A stretch of 64,000 nt of DNA, from NCBI GenBank assembly GCA_049700455.1, contig JBNAVJ010000001.1, positions 620,001 through 684,000 of the forward strand, given 5' to 3'. Shown here piece by piece: positions 27,076 through 35,160 of this stretch. Source of the DNA: JBNAVJ01 sp049700455. Its GTDB lineage: Bacteria > Bacteroidota > Ignavibacteria > Tepidaquicellales > Tepidaquicellaceae. The position numbers and the translations under genes were made by a program. Numbering within the stretch: position 1 is the stretch's first letter; each line of letters starts with the position of its first letter. The notes under the pieces were generated by a model. That model made no database searches. It was not told where the DNA came from and saw only the letters and a program-made list of their open reading frames with translations.

Positions 27076-28428
27076 TTAACTAAGGTTATTATTTAAAAAT
27101 TCGGCTACTCTATCAATTCCTAATCGTTCTTGCTTCATAGAATCACGATAACGGACAGTAACTGTATTGTTCTGTAATGTTTCTGAGTCAATTGTAAAAC
27201 AAAACGGAGTTCCACATTCATCCTGTCTTCTATATCGTCTTCCGATTGCTCCTGATTCATCATAAAAAACCTTAAATTTGGTTCTGAGATCAGCAGTAAG
27301 TTTCTGGGCAATTTCAGGCATCCCATCTCTGTTCACAAGCGGAAATATTCCTCCCTTTATTGGTGCTAGCTTGGGATGTAAATGTAGTACTGTTCTTATC
27401 TCTGATTTACTTTCACCATTAGTCTCAGAAACTATCACTTCTTCATCATAGGCATTAACAAGAAAAGCGAAAAAGCTTCTTGAAGCTCCGGCAGAAGTTT
27501 CTATCACATAAGGAATAAATTTCCCTTTAGTCTTATCATCAAAATATTCCAACTTTTTGCCGGAAAATTCTGAATGTCTCCTCAAATCATAATCGGTTCG
27601 GTTATGTATTCCTTCAATTTCTCCCCATCCAAAGGGAAAGTGAAACTCGATATCTACAGCTTCTCTGGCATAGTGGGCAAGCTTGTCGTGTTTTTTTATG
27701 TTTAGTTTGGTAGCCGGGATACCAAGTGAAATGAACCAGTTAACCCTTTCTTGAAGCCAATAATCAAACCATTTCTTATCTTCCGAAGGATTTACAAAGA
27801 ACTGCATTTCCATCTGTTCAAATTCTCGGGTCCTGAAAAGGAAATTTTTAGTGTTTATTTCATTTCTAAAAGCTTTTCCTATTTGTGCGATACCAAAGGG
27901 CAATTTTTGTCGCGATGAATCCTTAACATTGAGGAAATTAACATATATTCCCTGGGCAGTTTCTGGCCTTAAATAAACAACAGAATTTGCATCCTCCACC
28001 GCACCTATAAATGTCTTAAACATCAGGTTAAAGTTTCGTGCTTCGGTAAACTTTCCCTCCTCCTGGCATTTGATGGCTTTACGACCTTTATATGCTTTGT
28101 TCCCACATTCCATTTCCTCGAGTGAATCAACTCTGAATCGGGCTTTACATTCCTTACAGTCAACCATAGGATCTGTAAAATTCTCAACATGACCTGAAGC
28201 CTCCCATACTCGTGGGTGCATAAGAATAGCAGCATCAAGACCTTCAATATTTTCTCTATAAGTCATCTCTTTCCACCATACCGCTTTAATGTTATTGAGT
28301 AATTCAACTCCAAGGGGTCCATAATCATAACAGCCATTTAATCCACCATATATTTCAGATGATTGAAAAACAAAACCCCGCCTCTTTGCAAGTGATACAA
28401 TTTTTTCAACAATATCTGTTTTCTTCAC
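27076..28428 (-). CDS. glyS: Glycyl-tRNA synthetase, homodimeric class II type
   Basis: The 450-residue enzyme charges tRNA-Gly. It is the alpha2 type (archaeal, eukaryotic, Thermus and Bacteroidota lineages), not the alpha2beta2 type. Visible class II signatures are YGPLGVELLNN near the start, the zinc-ribbon-like DCKECKARF segment near 95, FRNEINTKNFLFRTREFEQ (motif 2, about 187-205) and ETSAGASRSFFAFL (motif 3). The anticodon-binding domain (LAPIKGGIFPLV to the end) is complete. It stands alone: 112 bp separate it from the carotenoid operon and no overlap exists on either side. Confidence 0.95.
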   Translation of the reverse strand: MKKTDIVEKIVSLAKRRGFVFQSSEIYGGLNGCYDYGPLGVELLNNIKAVWWKEMTYRENIEGLDAAILMHPRVWEASGHVENFTDPMVDCKECKARFRVDSLEEMECGNKAYKGRKAIKCQEEGKFTEARNFNLMFKTFIGAVEDANSVVYLRPETAQGIYVNFLNVKDSSRQKLPFGIAQIGKAFRNEINTKNFLFRTREFEQMEMQFFVNPSEDKKWFDYWLQERVNWFISLGIPATKLNIKKHDKLAHYAREAVDIEFHFPFGWGEIEGIHNRTDYDLRRHSEFSGKKLEYFDDKTKGKFIPYVIETSAGASRSFFAFLVNAYDEEVIVSETNGESKSEIRTVLHLHPKLAPIKGGIFPLVNRDGMPEIAQKLTADLRTKFKVFYDESGAIGRRYRRQDECGTPFCFTIDSETLQNNTVTVRYRDSMKQERLGIDRVAEFLNNNLS

Positions 28429-28540
28429 AGGTGTTCAATTTTAGTTAAACCTTAAATTACAAAACATAAATACAATTTTTAATACCATTAGAGTGGTGTT
28501 TTATATATGTACAAAATGGAATTTGAATTAATAAATCTGG

Positions 28541-29227
28541 TTATTTTGTTCTATTTAATTCGCGTTCAAATAGAAAAATATTTAGGGCGCATAATAAAAA
28601 TCCATAAAAAACATCTTCTACAGGAATAGTTATCAGCCTGATGCCAGAATTATATATAAAATTGTATGATACAACAGTTTTTCCTATTCCCCCGGTTAGA
28701 ATGCCATTAACTATGAAAAAAGGTAGAAGTATAATTAAATAGGTTACATACAATTGAAAAAGAAACTTCCATTTAATTAAGGATAACCATAGAATAATAA
28801 GTCCAGTAAGTGAAAGTGTTACTGAGGTATAAAGTTTGGGTACATTATAAATACTTATTATGCCAAGTATTATGGATAATACTATAGAAAAAAAGTAAAT
28901 GAAAGCAGTTGATTTGAAAGTAACAAACTGTTTTAAACTATAATAAGTGAATATACAAGAATAGGGTATAGCTATAAAAAATAATATTTCTTCTATAGGT
29001 AAATCAAATATTCTTAATCCAAGAGTGTACTCATCAGCAAAGGACCATACTTTTAATTTAGTAAATATTACATCCCATAAAATAAAACCTGAAGCAACAG
29101 TAAAAATCCCTTTAAAAACAACTTTGAAGTATTTAATTAATCTAAATTTGGGAACAAAAGAAAGAAAAAAGGTTAAAATAAAACAACCAATATCAACAGA
29201 CAAATATAAAAATTTATCAAGGTTCAT
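28541..29227 (-). CDS. crtYcd: Lycopene beta-cyclase, fused CrtYc/CrtYd type
   Basis: An integral membrane enzyme of 228 residues with about seven helices. The two homologous halves each keep the acidic PxE(E/D) signature: P77-I-E-E80 in LPIEEILFF and P202-V-E-D205 in IPVEDVFYGF. This is the single-chain form of the heterodimeric bacterial cyclase, also seen in archaea, fungi and Bacteroidota, and it converts lycopene into beta-carotene. It is the last gene of the nine-gene operon and overlaps crtZ by 11 bp. Confidence 0.9.
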   Translation of the reverse strand: MNLDKFLYLSVDIGCFILTFFLSFVPKFRLIKYFKVVFKGIFTVASGFILWDVIFTKLKVWSFADEYTLGLRIFDLPIEEILFFIAIPYSCIFTYYSLKQFVTFKSTAFIYFFSIVLSIILGIISIYNVPKLYTSVTLSLTGLIILWLSLIKWKFLFQLYVTYLIILLPFFIVNGILTGGIGKTVVSYNFIYNSGIRLITIPVEDVFYGFLLCALNIFLFERELNRTK

Positions 29228-29693
29228 TGTGTTTGGTTGTGAGGGCTTCTTTAAAATACTTGGGATGGGCGATCAGCATTCCAAAAGATTCTCCGTTTTC
29301 TTTTGTTAAATACTTATGGTGAATTTTATGAGCTTTTCTGATGGCGCGGAGGTACCAGTTGTTTGTTCTTTTAAACCAGGGGAACCTCTGATGAATAAAG
29401 GCTTCGTGGATAAAAAAGTATGCTACTCCGTAAAGAGTTATTCCGATAGAAATGTAAAATAGGAATCTAACCTCTTGAACAAAGTACGAAATCATAAAAC
29501 CACTCATTGCAGGAATTGCAAAAATTAAAAAGAAAAGATCGTTTTTTTCAAAAAACTTCCTGTATTTTGCTTTCTGGTGATGATCTTCGTGCCAGCTCCA
29601 AAGAAATCCGTGCATAAGGTATTTATGAGCTGCCCAAGCCACAAATTCCATCATCACAAATGTAATAATGACAATTGCAATATTATTTATCAT
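29217..29693 (-). CDS. crtZ: Beta-carotene hydroxylase CrtZ
   Basis: This 158-residue non-haem di-iron membrane enzyme of the fatty-acid-hydroxylase superfamily adds 3-hydroxyl groups to beta-carotene rings, giving zeaxanthin. The His clusters are HKYLMH, WHEDHH, HEAFIH and HKIHH, as in CrtZ, with membrane helices around 5-25, 55-73 and 78-98. It overlaps both neighbours (4 bp with the SRPBCC gene, 11 bp with crtYcd), so the pathway end products depend on one transcript. Confidence 0.92.
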   Translation of the reverse strand: MINNIAIVIITFVMMEFVAWAAHKYLMHGFLWSWHEDHHQKAKYRKFFEKNDLFFLIFAIPAMSGFMISYFVQEVRFLFYISIGITLYGVAYFFIHEAFIHQRFPWFKRTNNWYLRAIRKAHKIHHKYLTKENGESFGMLIAHPKYFKEALTTKHNEP

Positions 29694-30163
29694 AGTTTTT
29701 GAAGTTTATTAAAATACTTTTCGATTATACTACTTCTAAAATTAAAAATAAAATTAAGTCTCCTCTTTATCAATGAATTATGAAAAAGTCTACCAATAAT
29801 GTCAAGTGGTAAAGTATATTTTACGTCGTCTATAATCCAGACCCCCTGGTTATCAGGTATAAAGTTGTGCAAATGGTACCACGTTTTATAAGGTCCTTCA
29901 AGTTGCTCATCAACAAAGAACTCAAGCTTCTTAATTTTAGTAATTTCTGTAACCCAACGGATTGTGAAATTACCAAATGGTTTAAGATGATATTCTATTA
30001 ACATACCTTTATAAATGTGGTTAGTTTTTATAGGTGAAATAATCTTGAAATTCATATTCCCCGGGGTAAGGAGAGTTAGGTTTCTTGGATTTGAGAAAAA
30101 ATTCCAAACATCTATAATTGAAGCTCTAACAAACTGTTCTCGATGTAAAACGTAAAATTTCAT
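29690..30163 (-). CDS. SRPBCC (START-like) family protein
   Basis: A soluble 157-residue protein with the pattern of the polyketide-cyclase/START-like fold: N-terminal FVRASIIDVWNFFSNPRNL, central FGNFTIRWVTEITKIKKLEFFVDEQ and C-terminal helix. Members make a hydrophobic pocket for small molecules. From memory, a gene of this type is often present in Bacteroidota carotenoid clusters, and some are labelled 'cell division inhibitor' without evidence. Here it lies between the regulator gene and crtZ with 4-bp overlaps. A role in binding a carotenoid or intermediate is inference. Confidence 0.8.
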   Translation of the reverse strand: MKFYVLHREQFVRASIIDVWNFFSNPRNLTLLTPGNMNFKIISPIKTNHIYKGMLIEYHLKPFGNFTIRWVTEITKIKKLEFFVDEQLEGPYKTWYHLHNFIPDNQGVWIIDDVKYTLPLDIIGRLFHNSLIKRRLNFIFNFRSSIIEKYFNKLQKL

Positions 30164-31056
30164 ATTTTACCTATGAATTCTAAAAACTGTTCTATGCTGT
30201 AAATGGGTTTTAATCTTTGGTGAATAAAATTAAGACTGTTTAGAACTCTACTATTTCCTCCCACTAAAACTATCATACGAGGACACTTTCTTAAGATGCT
30301 TTTAATATTGGTTTCAAATTTATTTATATCAAGGGAGAGTGTTAGGATTAATAAAATATATTTCAACCTTTTTTTTATATAAACTTCAATTAAGTTTCTA
30401 TATGGAACTGATTGTCCAAGGTAAATTGTTGGAACGTTATTAAGCTTCAGTAGATAACGGCAGTAAAGAAGGCTAATTTCATGATATTCATCAGGGGGTA
30501 ATGCTAATCCTACCAATGGAAATGCCTGGATTGATACAGGTAAGTTTTCTGTTGCTTCAATAATTTTATTTCTGATAATAGATGAAGCAAAATGTTCATG
30601 TGCTGGTATAATAATACTCTGAGACCATAATAATCCCAGTCGATTAAGTAAGGGATACACAACATCCACTATAGTAGAATGAAACCCTATTTGAGTTACC
30701 AGAGTTTTAAAGGTTTCATTAAAAGTTTGTTCATTAAAGTTTATTATACTATGGATAAAAAGGTTAATGAAATAATCTCTGTTGCTAAAAGCATTATTGC
30801 TAGAAGCCAATCTTTCTACTTTCTTAGCTATTTCAAAGTTGTTCATTTTGGCAACGGCAGATATCTTAATTCCCTGATTAACAAGGATTACTGTATTGAG
30901 GATTTTTTTAAGTTCTTCATCAGAGTAGTAACGGACATTACCTGCTGTCCGGTTGCTTTTAAAAATTCCATATCGTATTTCCCACATCCTAATTGTATGG
31001 GATTTAACACCTGTTAATTGTTCTATCTGATGAAGTTTAAATTGTTCTGTTTTCAT
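30160..31056 (-). CDS. carH: CarH/LitR-like MerR regulator with B12-binding domain
   Basis: The 298-residue protein has an N-terminal MerR winged helix (residues 7-75, TGVKSHTIRMWEIRYG and GNVRYYSDEEL) and a C-terminal cobalamin-binding domain. The upper-face motif W-x9-E-H of CarH is present exactly as W144...E154-H155, and the likely lower-ligand His is H192 in DEYHEIS. In known CarH proteins adenosylcobalamin holds a DNA-bound tetramer that light breaks, switching on carotenoid genes. Two positions differ: the residue after the Trp is Ser145, where Thermus CarH has the light-state ligand His132, and the Gly of the HxxG motif is Ser195. It overlaps folE by 20 bp and the SRPBCC gene by 4 bp. 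Light response is probable but not certain. Confidence 0.82.
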   Translation of the reverse strand: MKTEQFKLHQIEQLTGVKSHTIRMWEIRYGIFKSNRTAGNVRYYSDEELKKILNTVILVNQGIKISAVAKMNNFEIAKKVERLASSNNAFSNRDYFINLFIHSIINFNEQTFNETFKTLVTQIGFHSTIVDVVYPLLNRLGLLWSQSIIIPAHEHFASSIIRNKIIEATENLPVSIQAFPLVGLALPPDEYHEISLLYCRYLLKLNNVPTIYLGQSVPYRNLIEVYIKKRLKYILLILTLSLDINKFETNIKSILRKCPRMIVLVGGNSRVLNSLNFIHQRLKPIYSIEQFLEFIGKI

Positions 31057-31672
31057 TATAAGAATTTAGTTGCAAGTAGAATTGATTTTGTAATTTTTTA
31101 GATTTAAACTTTCCTTTAACAGCTAATGTTACAGTCTCAGAGGTTCGGTCTTTGATTCCACGCAACATTACACATAAATGTGTTGCTTTTATTGTTACCA
31201 ATACGTTTTCTGTGTGCAGGATATGAGAAAGTTCATCTAAAATGTTGTTTGTGAGTTTTTCTTGCAGTTGAGGTTGCCTGCAAAAATAATCTACAATTCT
31301 ATTTATTTTGGATAAACCAATTAATTTCTTGTTAGGAATATAAGCTACACAAGCTGTCCCAATAAATGGTAAGAAATGATGCTCACAAACAGAATAAATT
31401 TGGATATCTTTGACGATAAGCATATTTTCATACTTAACACTGTTTCTGAACAGTTTAAACTTGGGTTTGTTTTTTTTATTTAAACCATAGAAAATTTCGT
31501 TAACATACATTTTTGCTACACGTTTTGGAGTATCCTTTACACTATCGTTTTGTAAATCAATTCCCAAAGCCCGCATAATTTCGGAGAAATGATAGGTAAT
31601 AATTGCTATTTTATCGTTATTGGTAATCTTGTTAGTTTTGGATTCAACATTAACTATTAAGTTGTTTATCAC
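31037..31672 (-). CDS. folE: GTP cyclohydrolase I, FolE type
   Basis: This 211-residue enzyme turns GTP into dihydroneopterin triphosphate, the first step to folate and pterins. The zinc ligands C96, H99 (CEHH) and C167 (HLCVM) keep the same 71-residue Cys-Cys spacing as E. coli FolE. It sits inside the carotenoid operon, overlapping idi by 23 bp and the CarH-like gene by 20 bp. I recall folE genes in LitR/CarH light regulons of other bacteria, perhaps supplying a folate-type chromophore for photolyases. A second, unrelated GTP cyclohydrolase (FolE2) is at 60691-61539, so this copy may be a stress or light-induced supply. Confidence 0.93.
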   Translation of the reverse strand: MINNLIVNVESKTNKITNNDKIAIITYHFSEIMRALGIDLQNDSVKDTPKRVAKMYVNEIFYGLNKKNKPKFKLFRNSVKYENMLIVKDIQIYSVCEHHFLPFIGTACVAYIPNKKLIGLSKINRIVDYFCRQPQLQEKLTNNILDELSHILHTENVLVTIKATHLCVMLRGIKDRTSETVTLAVKGKFKSKKLQNQFYLQLNSYNENRTI

Positions 31673-32198
31673 AAATAAATCCTTTTATTTTTTCTAAATG
31701 ATTATTAATTATAATTAAAAACCATGGTGTAAATTCGTATGGTTTCTGGTCAACCCAATTAACCAGTGCTTCCAGAGAAACCCATCTGAAATTAGCAACT
31801 TCTTGTAAGTTTATGATTGGTGTTGCAAGGGTTTCGCCTAAAAATACATCATCGTATTCGTGTTCAATCATATTGTTATCAACGTTAGTTTTATAAATGA
31901 ACGAAAAAATGTATTTAAGATGTATATCCTTAATTCCCATTTCCTCATAAAGACACCTTTTTGCAGCTTCTACTGGATTTTCTATTATAGTAGGATGAGT
32001 ACAACAAGTATTGCTCCAAAGCAAACCGGAGTGGTATTTGTGTTGAGCTCTCTGTTGCAAAAGAAGTTCTTTTTTAGTATTTAATATAATAACAGATACA
32101 GCACGATGTAATAATCCTTTTCTGTGAGCTTCTGTTTTATTAGCTTCTCCCAATATATTATTATGATGATCTACAAGTATTACTTTAGCATTATTCAT
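31650..32198 (-). CDS. idi: Isopentenyl-diphosphate delta-isomerase, type I
   Basis: A Nudix-fold enzyme of 182 residues that interconverts IPP and DMAPP. The active-site Cys is C66 in WSNTCCTHP, and the second catalytic segment is EHEYDDVFLG. The RAQHKYHSGLLW segment is characteristic of type I IDI. It supplies DMAPP for GGPP formation, so its place in the carotenoid operon is logical; GGPP synthase itself is not in the window. It overlaps the unknown gene upstream by 8 bp. Confidence 0.95.
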   Translation of the reverse strand: MNNAKVILVDHHNNILGEANKTEAHRKGLLHRAVSVIILNTKKELLLQQRAQHKYHSGLLWSNTCCTHPTIIENPVEAAKRCLYEEMGIKDIHLKYIFSFIYKTNVDNNMIEHEYDDVFLGETLATPIINLQEVANFRWVSLEALVNWVDQKPYEFTPWFLIIINNHLEKIKGFICDKQLNS

Positions 32199-32718
32199 AA
32201 ACTGTTTTGTAATGGTTGCTCAATTGAGTTTTTTGTTCGTCTGAGACGGTATCTTCATTCAAAAGAAACTTATAGATTTTTATATCTATAGTTTCCCATT
32301 TTCTTTTCTTTAAAAGTAGAGTTACTATATTATTTATGTCATTTTCTAAATGCTGAGACATCCCCAGAAAAAAAGGAATACTTGATTCAATACAATATCT
32401 GATATAATAGATTTCAGCATTGTTCCTGTTTTGTTTTATTGCTTTGTTAATTTTTAAAAGACCTTCTTCAAGGTATGCCAGTTTTTTGAATGGAGAAAAG
32501 GTATGCTTTGCCATTATACAGATTGAAGCTCCTTTGTATGCCAAAACGAGCGGAGACAACTCGGCATCTGGTATTTTGTTAAGTTCATTGTAAAATTTCT
32601 CAGCTGTGTTAGAATTTTCAACAGAACTTTCAAACCAAGATCTTAACTGGTAAATGTCAGGATAGCTGTTTTGAAAGATTTTTAATACTGCTAAGATTAA
32701 AAGAATAACTAGGTTCAT
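32191..32718 (-). CDS. Carotenoid-cluster-associated hypothetical protein
   Basis: The 175-residue protein has an N-terminal hydrophobic stretch (residues 2-14) that may be a signal peptide or anchor, followed by a mostly helical body. Recognisable segments are LSPLVLAYKGASICIMAKH, the LEEGLLKINKAI helix and EIYYIRYCIESSIPFFLG, a layout like a short TPR protein. From memory, relatives occur across Bacteroidota, often near crtB or idi, with no known function. Overlaps of 4 bp with crtB and 8 bp with idi make co-translation certain. A scaffold or periplasmic role in pigment delivery is only a guess. Confidence 0.7.
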   Translation of the reverse strand: MNLVILLILAVLKIFQNSYPDIYQLRSWFESSVENSNTAEKFYNELNKIPDAELSPLVLAYKGASICIMAKHTFSPFKKLAYLEEGLLKINKAIKQNRNNAEIYYIRYCIESSIPFFLGMSQHLENDINNIVTLLLKKRKWETIDIKIYKFLLNEDTVSDEQKTQLSNHYKTVYE

Positions 32719-33554
32719 TTTTTAAATGCAAATTTTAAAATGACAAACGTTTTTAATAATATTAAATATTTTATAAAATCTGGTACTCTGGGACGTTTTC
32801 TCAAAAGGGTAGAAAAATCCATTTTCTTTATTTTCTTAAATAGCGATAAATAGTAATTATATGCTACTAATACTCCCAGTTTGGCTGTTCTTGGTAACAA
32901 ATTGATGCCCTTTAATGCGGTATCAAAGTCTTTTTCAATATCATCCTCAATCGCTTTTTTGCTTGTTTTGTCACGTAAATCAATATTTAACTGTGGAAAA
33001 TAAACACGACCAAGTTTATAATAATCAGCTTTGATATCTCTTAAGAAATTGACTTTCTGAAATGCGGAGCCAAGAGCTGCAGCGTAAGGCATTAGTCTAT
33101 TGTATTCAATAATATCTCCTTTAACGAAGACCTTTAAACACATTAAACCAACTGCTTCTGCAGAGCCTCTAATGTATTGTTTAAATTCTTCGTATATATA
33201 AGTTCTTTTTGTTAAGTCCAAATTCATACTATAAAAGAATGTTTCTATAAGTTCCGTATCTATATTGTATTTGTGTACTACTGATTGGAAACTATTAAGA
33301 ACAGGATTTGTACTAATGTGTTCATTGATAGCTTTGAAAGTTTCAATTTTAAAATCAGAAAGTAGTTTTTCCTTATCAAAATTATGGAAAGTATCAACAA
33401 TTTCGTCAGCAATTCTAACAAATCCATAAATTTGGTATATAGGTTGTCTAAGTGACTTGTGTAGTAAGCGTATTCCTATTGAGAAAGACGTACTGTAAGA
33501 ATTAGTAATGAGTTTACTTGTTTTTTCTGAAATTTTATTGTAAAGTTCTAACAT
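32715..33554 (-). CDS. crtB: Phytoene synthase CrtB
   Basis: A 279-residue all-helical prenyl synthase that joins two GGPP into 15-cis-phytoene. Both magnesium-binding aspartate motifs are present: D50-E-I-V-D54 (RIADEIVDTF) and D173-I-K-A-D177 (FLRDIKADYYKLGRVYFP), the second with its usual downstream YFP. Overlaps of 7 bp with crtI and 4 bp with the next gene place it second in the operon. A squalene/dehydrosqualene synthase is less likely, given the crtI, crtYcd and crtZ neighbours. Confidence 0.94.
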   Translation of the reverse strand: MLELYNKISEKTSKLITNSYSTSFSIGIRLLHKSLRQPIYQIYGFVRIADEIVDTFHNFDKEKLLSDFKIETFKAINEHISTNPVLNSFQSVVHKYNIDTELIETFFYSMNLDLTKRTYIYEEFKQYIRGSAEAVGLMCLKVFVKGDIIEYNRLMPYAAALGSAFQKVNFLRDIKADYYKLGRVYFPQLNIDLRDKTSKKAIEDDIEKDFDTALKGINLLPRTAKLGVLVAYNYYLSLFKKIKKMDFSTLLRKRPRVPDFIKYLILLKTFVILKFAFKK

Positions 33555-35041
33555 TTTTTAGCTTTTATTTTTTTTATTGCAAACTTGGAAACGATTTCCC
33601 CACTTATAAGGGCCGGGGGGATCCCAGGACCTGGGACGGTCATTTGGCCTGTATAATATAAATTTCTTAAGTTTTTATTTATGATTTTAGGTTTAAAAAT
33701 TGCAGTTTGATAAAGTGTGTTAGCAAGACCATAAGCGTTTCCTTTAAAAGCGTTGTAGTCCTCTTTAAACTCTGAGATGCTGTAATCTCGTCGAAATATT
33801 ATATTATTTTTAATATCCTGCTTGGTTATAGTTTCTAATCTTTTTATAACTTTTGTAAAATATAATTCTTTTATCTCTATGTTATCTGATAAGCCTGAGG
33901 CAACCGGAATCAAAACAAATAAATTATCACAGCCTTTTGGAGCAACATTTTGGTCAGTCTTAGAAGGTGATGAAATATAAATTAAGGGTTCATCAGGAAA
34001 CTTAGGAGTAACATAAATTTCCTTGGCATGTTTTTCAAAAGACCTATCGAAAAGCAATGTGTGATGGAGGAATCTATCTAATTTTTTATTGATACCCAGA
34101 TAATATATTAGAGCAGAAGGAGCTAATGTTCTTTTATTCCAATAGCTTTCAGTATAATTCCTCAAGTTTTTGGGTAACATCTGTTCAATTTGATGGTAAT
34201 CTCCAGCAGCAATTACGGTGTCTGCTTCAAAATCCCCCGAAGTTGTACCTACAGACATTATTTTTCTATCTTTTATAAATAAATTCAAAACCTCAGTATT
34301 AAAATAAAAATTGGTCCCAAGAGAGAGGGCAAGATTATAAATTGCTTTTACTACTGAATATATTCCCCCCTCAGGATACCAGGTGCCCAATTTAATATCA
34401 GCATAGTTCATCAAACTGTAAAGAGCTGGGGTCCTGCTTGGAATTGAACCTAAGAACATTGTAGGAAATTCTAAGATTTGAATTATTTTAGGATTATGGA
34501 AATACTTTCTGATGTGAGCTGAAATGCTATGAAACAAATCAATCTTAAACAATACACTAATTAATTTCCAGTCTATGTATTCAAAAATGGATAGGGAAGG
34601 CTGGAAAACAAACTTTTGCATTGCTGTGGTATACTTATATTCTGCTTCATAAAGGAACTTATCTAATTTCTTTGCACTACCTGGTTCTAAGTTCTCAAAA
34701 ACTTGTTTTAATTGAGCATAGTTGGCTGGAATATCAGTGTAATAGTCCGGTGCCCAAAATATTCTGTAAGATGGGTCCAGACGAATTAATCTATAAAAAT
34801 CGGATGTTGTTTTCCCAAATTGATTGAAGAACCTTTCAAATATATCATTCATCCAATACCAACTTGGACCCATATCGAATGTAAATCCGTTTGCTGAAAA
34901 ATTTCGTGCCCTGCCTCCTGGTTGACTTAGTTTATCTAACACGGTGACATTGTATCCTTCTTTTGCAAAAAAACAAGCGGCGGCCAAACCTGAAAAGCCA
35001 CTTCCTATTATTAAAACAGTATTTTTTTTCTTCTGACCCAA
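33548..35041 (-). CDS. crtI: Phytoene desaturase CrtI
   Basis: A 497-residue FAD enzyme that desaturates phytoene to lycopene. The dinucleotide-binding motif GSGFSG is at residues 13-18, followed by the Glu/Asp-rich VLDKLSQPGGRA strand. The C-terminal YYTGQMTVPGPGIPPALISG region is the characteristic CrtI tail. It is the first gene of the operon. The 119-bp leader between it and the next gene (35042-35160) must hold the operon promoter and contains an inverted repeat. The number of desaturations cannot be read, but a lycopene cyclase at the end of the operon implies lycopene. Confidence 0.95.
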   Translation of the reverse strand: MGQKKKNTVLIIGSGFSGLAAACFFAKEGYNVTVLDKLSQPGGRARNFSANGFTFDMGPSWYWMNDIFERFFNQFGKTTSDFYRLIRLDPSYRIFWAPDYYTDIPANYAQLKQVFENLEPGSAKKLDKFLYEAEYKYTTAMQKFVFQPSLSIFEYIDWKLISVLFKIDLFHSISAHIRKYFHNPKIIQILEFPTMFLGSIPSRTPALYSLMNYADIKLGTWYPEGGIYSVVKAIYNLALSLGTNFYFNTEVLNLFIKDRKIMSVGTTSGDFEADTVIAAGDYHQIEQMLPKNLRNYTESYWNKRTLAPSALIYYLGINKKLDRFLHHTLLFDRSFEKHAKEIYVTPKFPDEPLIYISSPSKTDQNVAPKGCDNLFVLIPVASGLSDNIEIKELYFTKVIKRLETITKQDIKNNIIFRRDYSISEFKEDYNAFKGNAYGLANTLYQTAIFKPKIINKNLRNLYYTGQMTVPGPGIPPALISGEIVSKFAIKKIKAKKC

Positions 35042-35050
35042 AATTAAATT

Positions 35051-35079
35051 GTTAAAGTTTTATGCTCTAAAAGTTTAAC
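35051..35079. promoter_or_regulatory. Inverted repeat upstream of crtI, candidate CarH-like operator
   Basis: Arms GTTAAAGTTTT (35051-35061) and AAAAGTTTAAC (35069-35079) pair at 10 of 11 positions around a 7-base centre. The AAAGTT(T) core is repeated in the same orientation at 35054, 35070 and 35095. The element ends 10 bases before the crtI ATG, where repressor binding would block transcription. MerR-type CarH proteins bind short repeated sites as tetramers. Confidence 0.35.
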
Positions 35080-35160
35080 AAAATTGAGGTTTTAAAAGTT
35101 CCCTTCTTATTTGATTTTTTAAAATAGGGTAATTGAATTATAAGATAAAGTAATGCTTTA

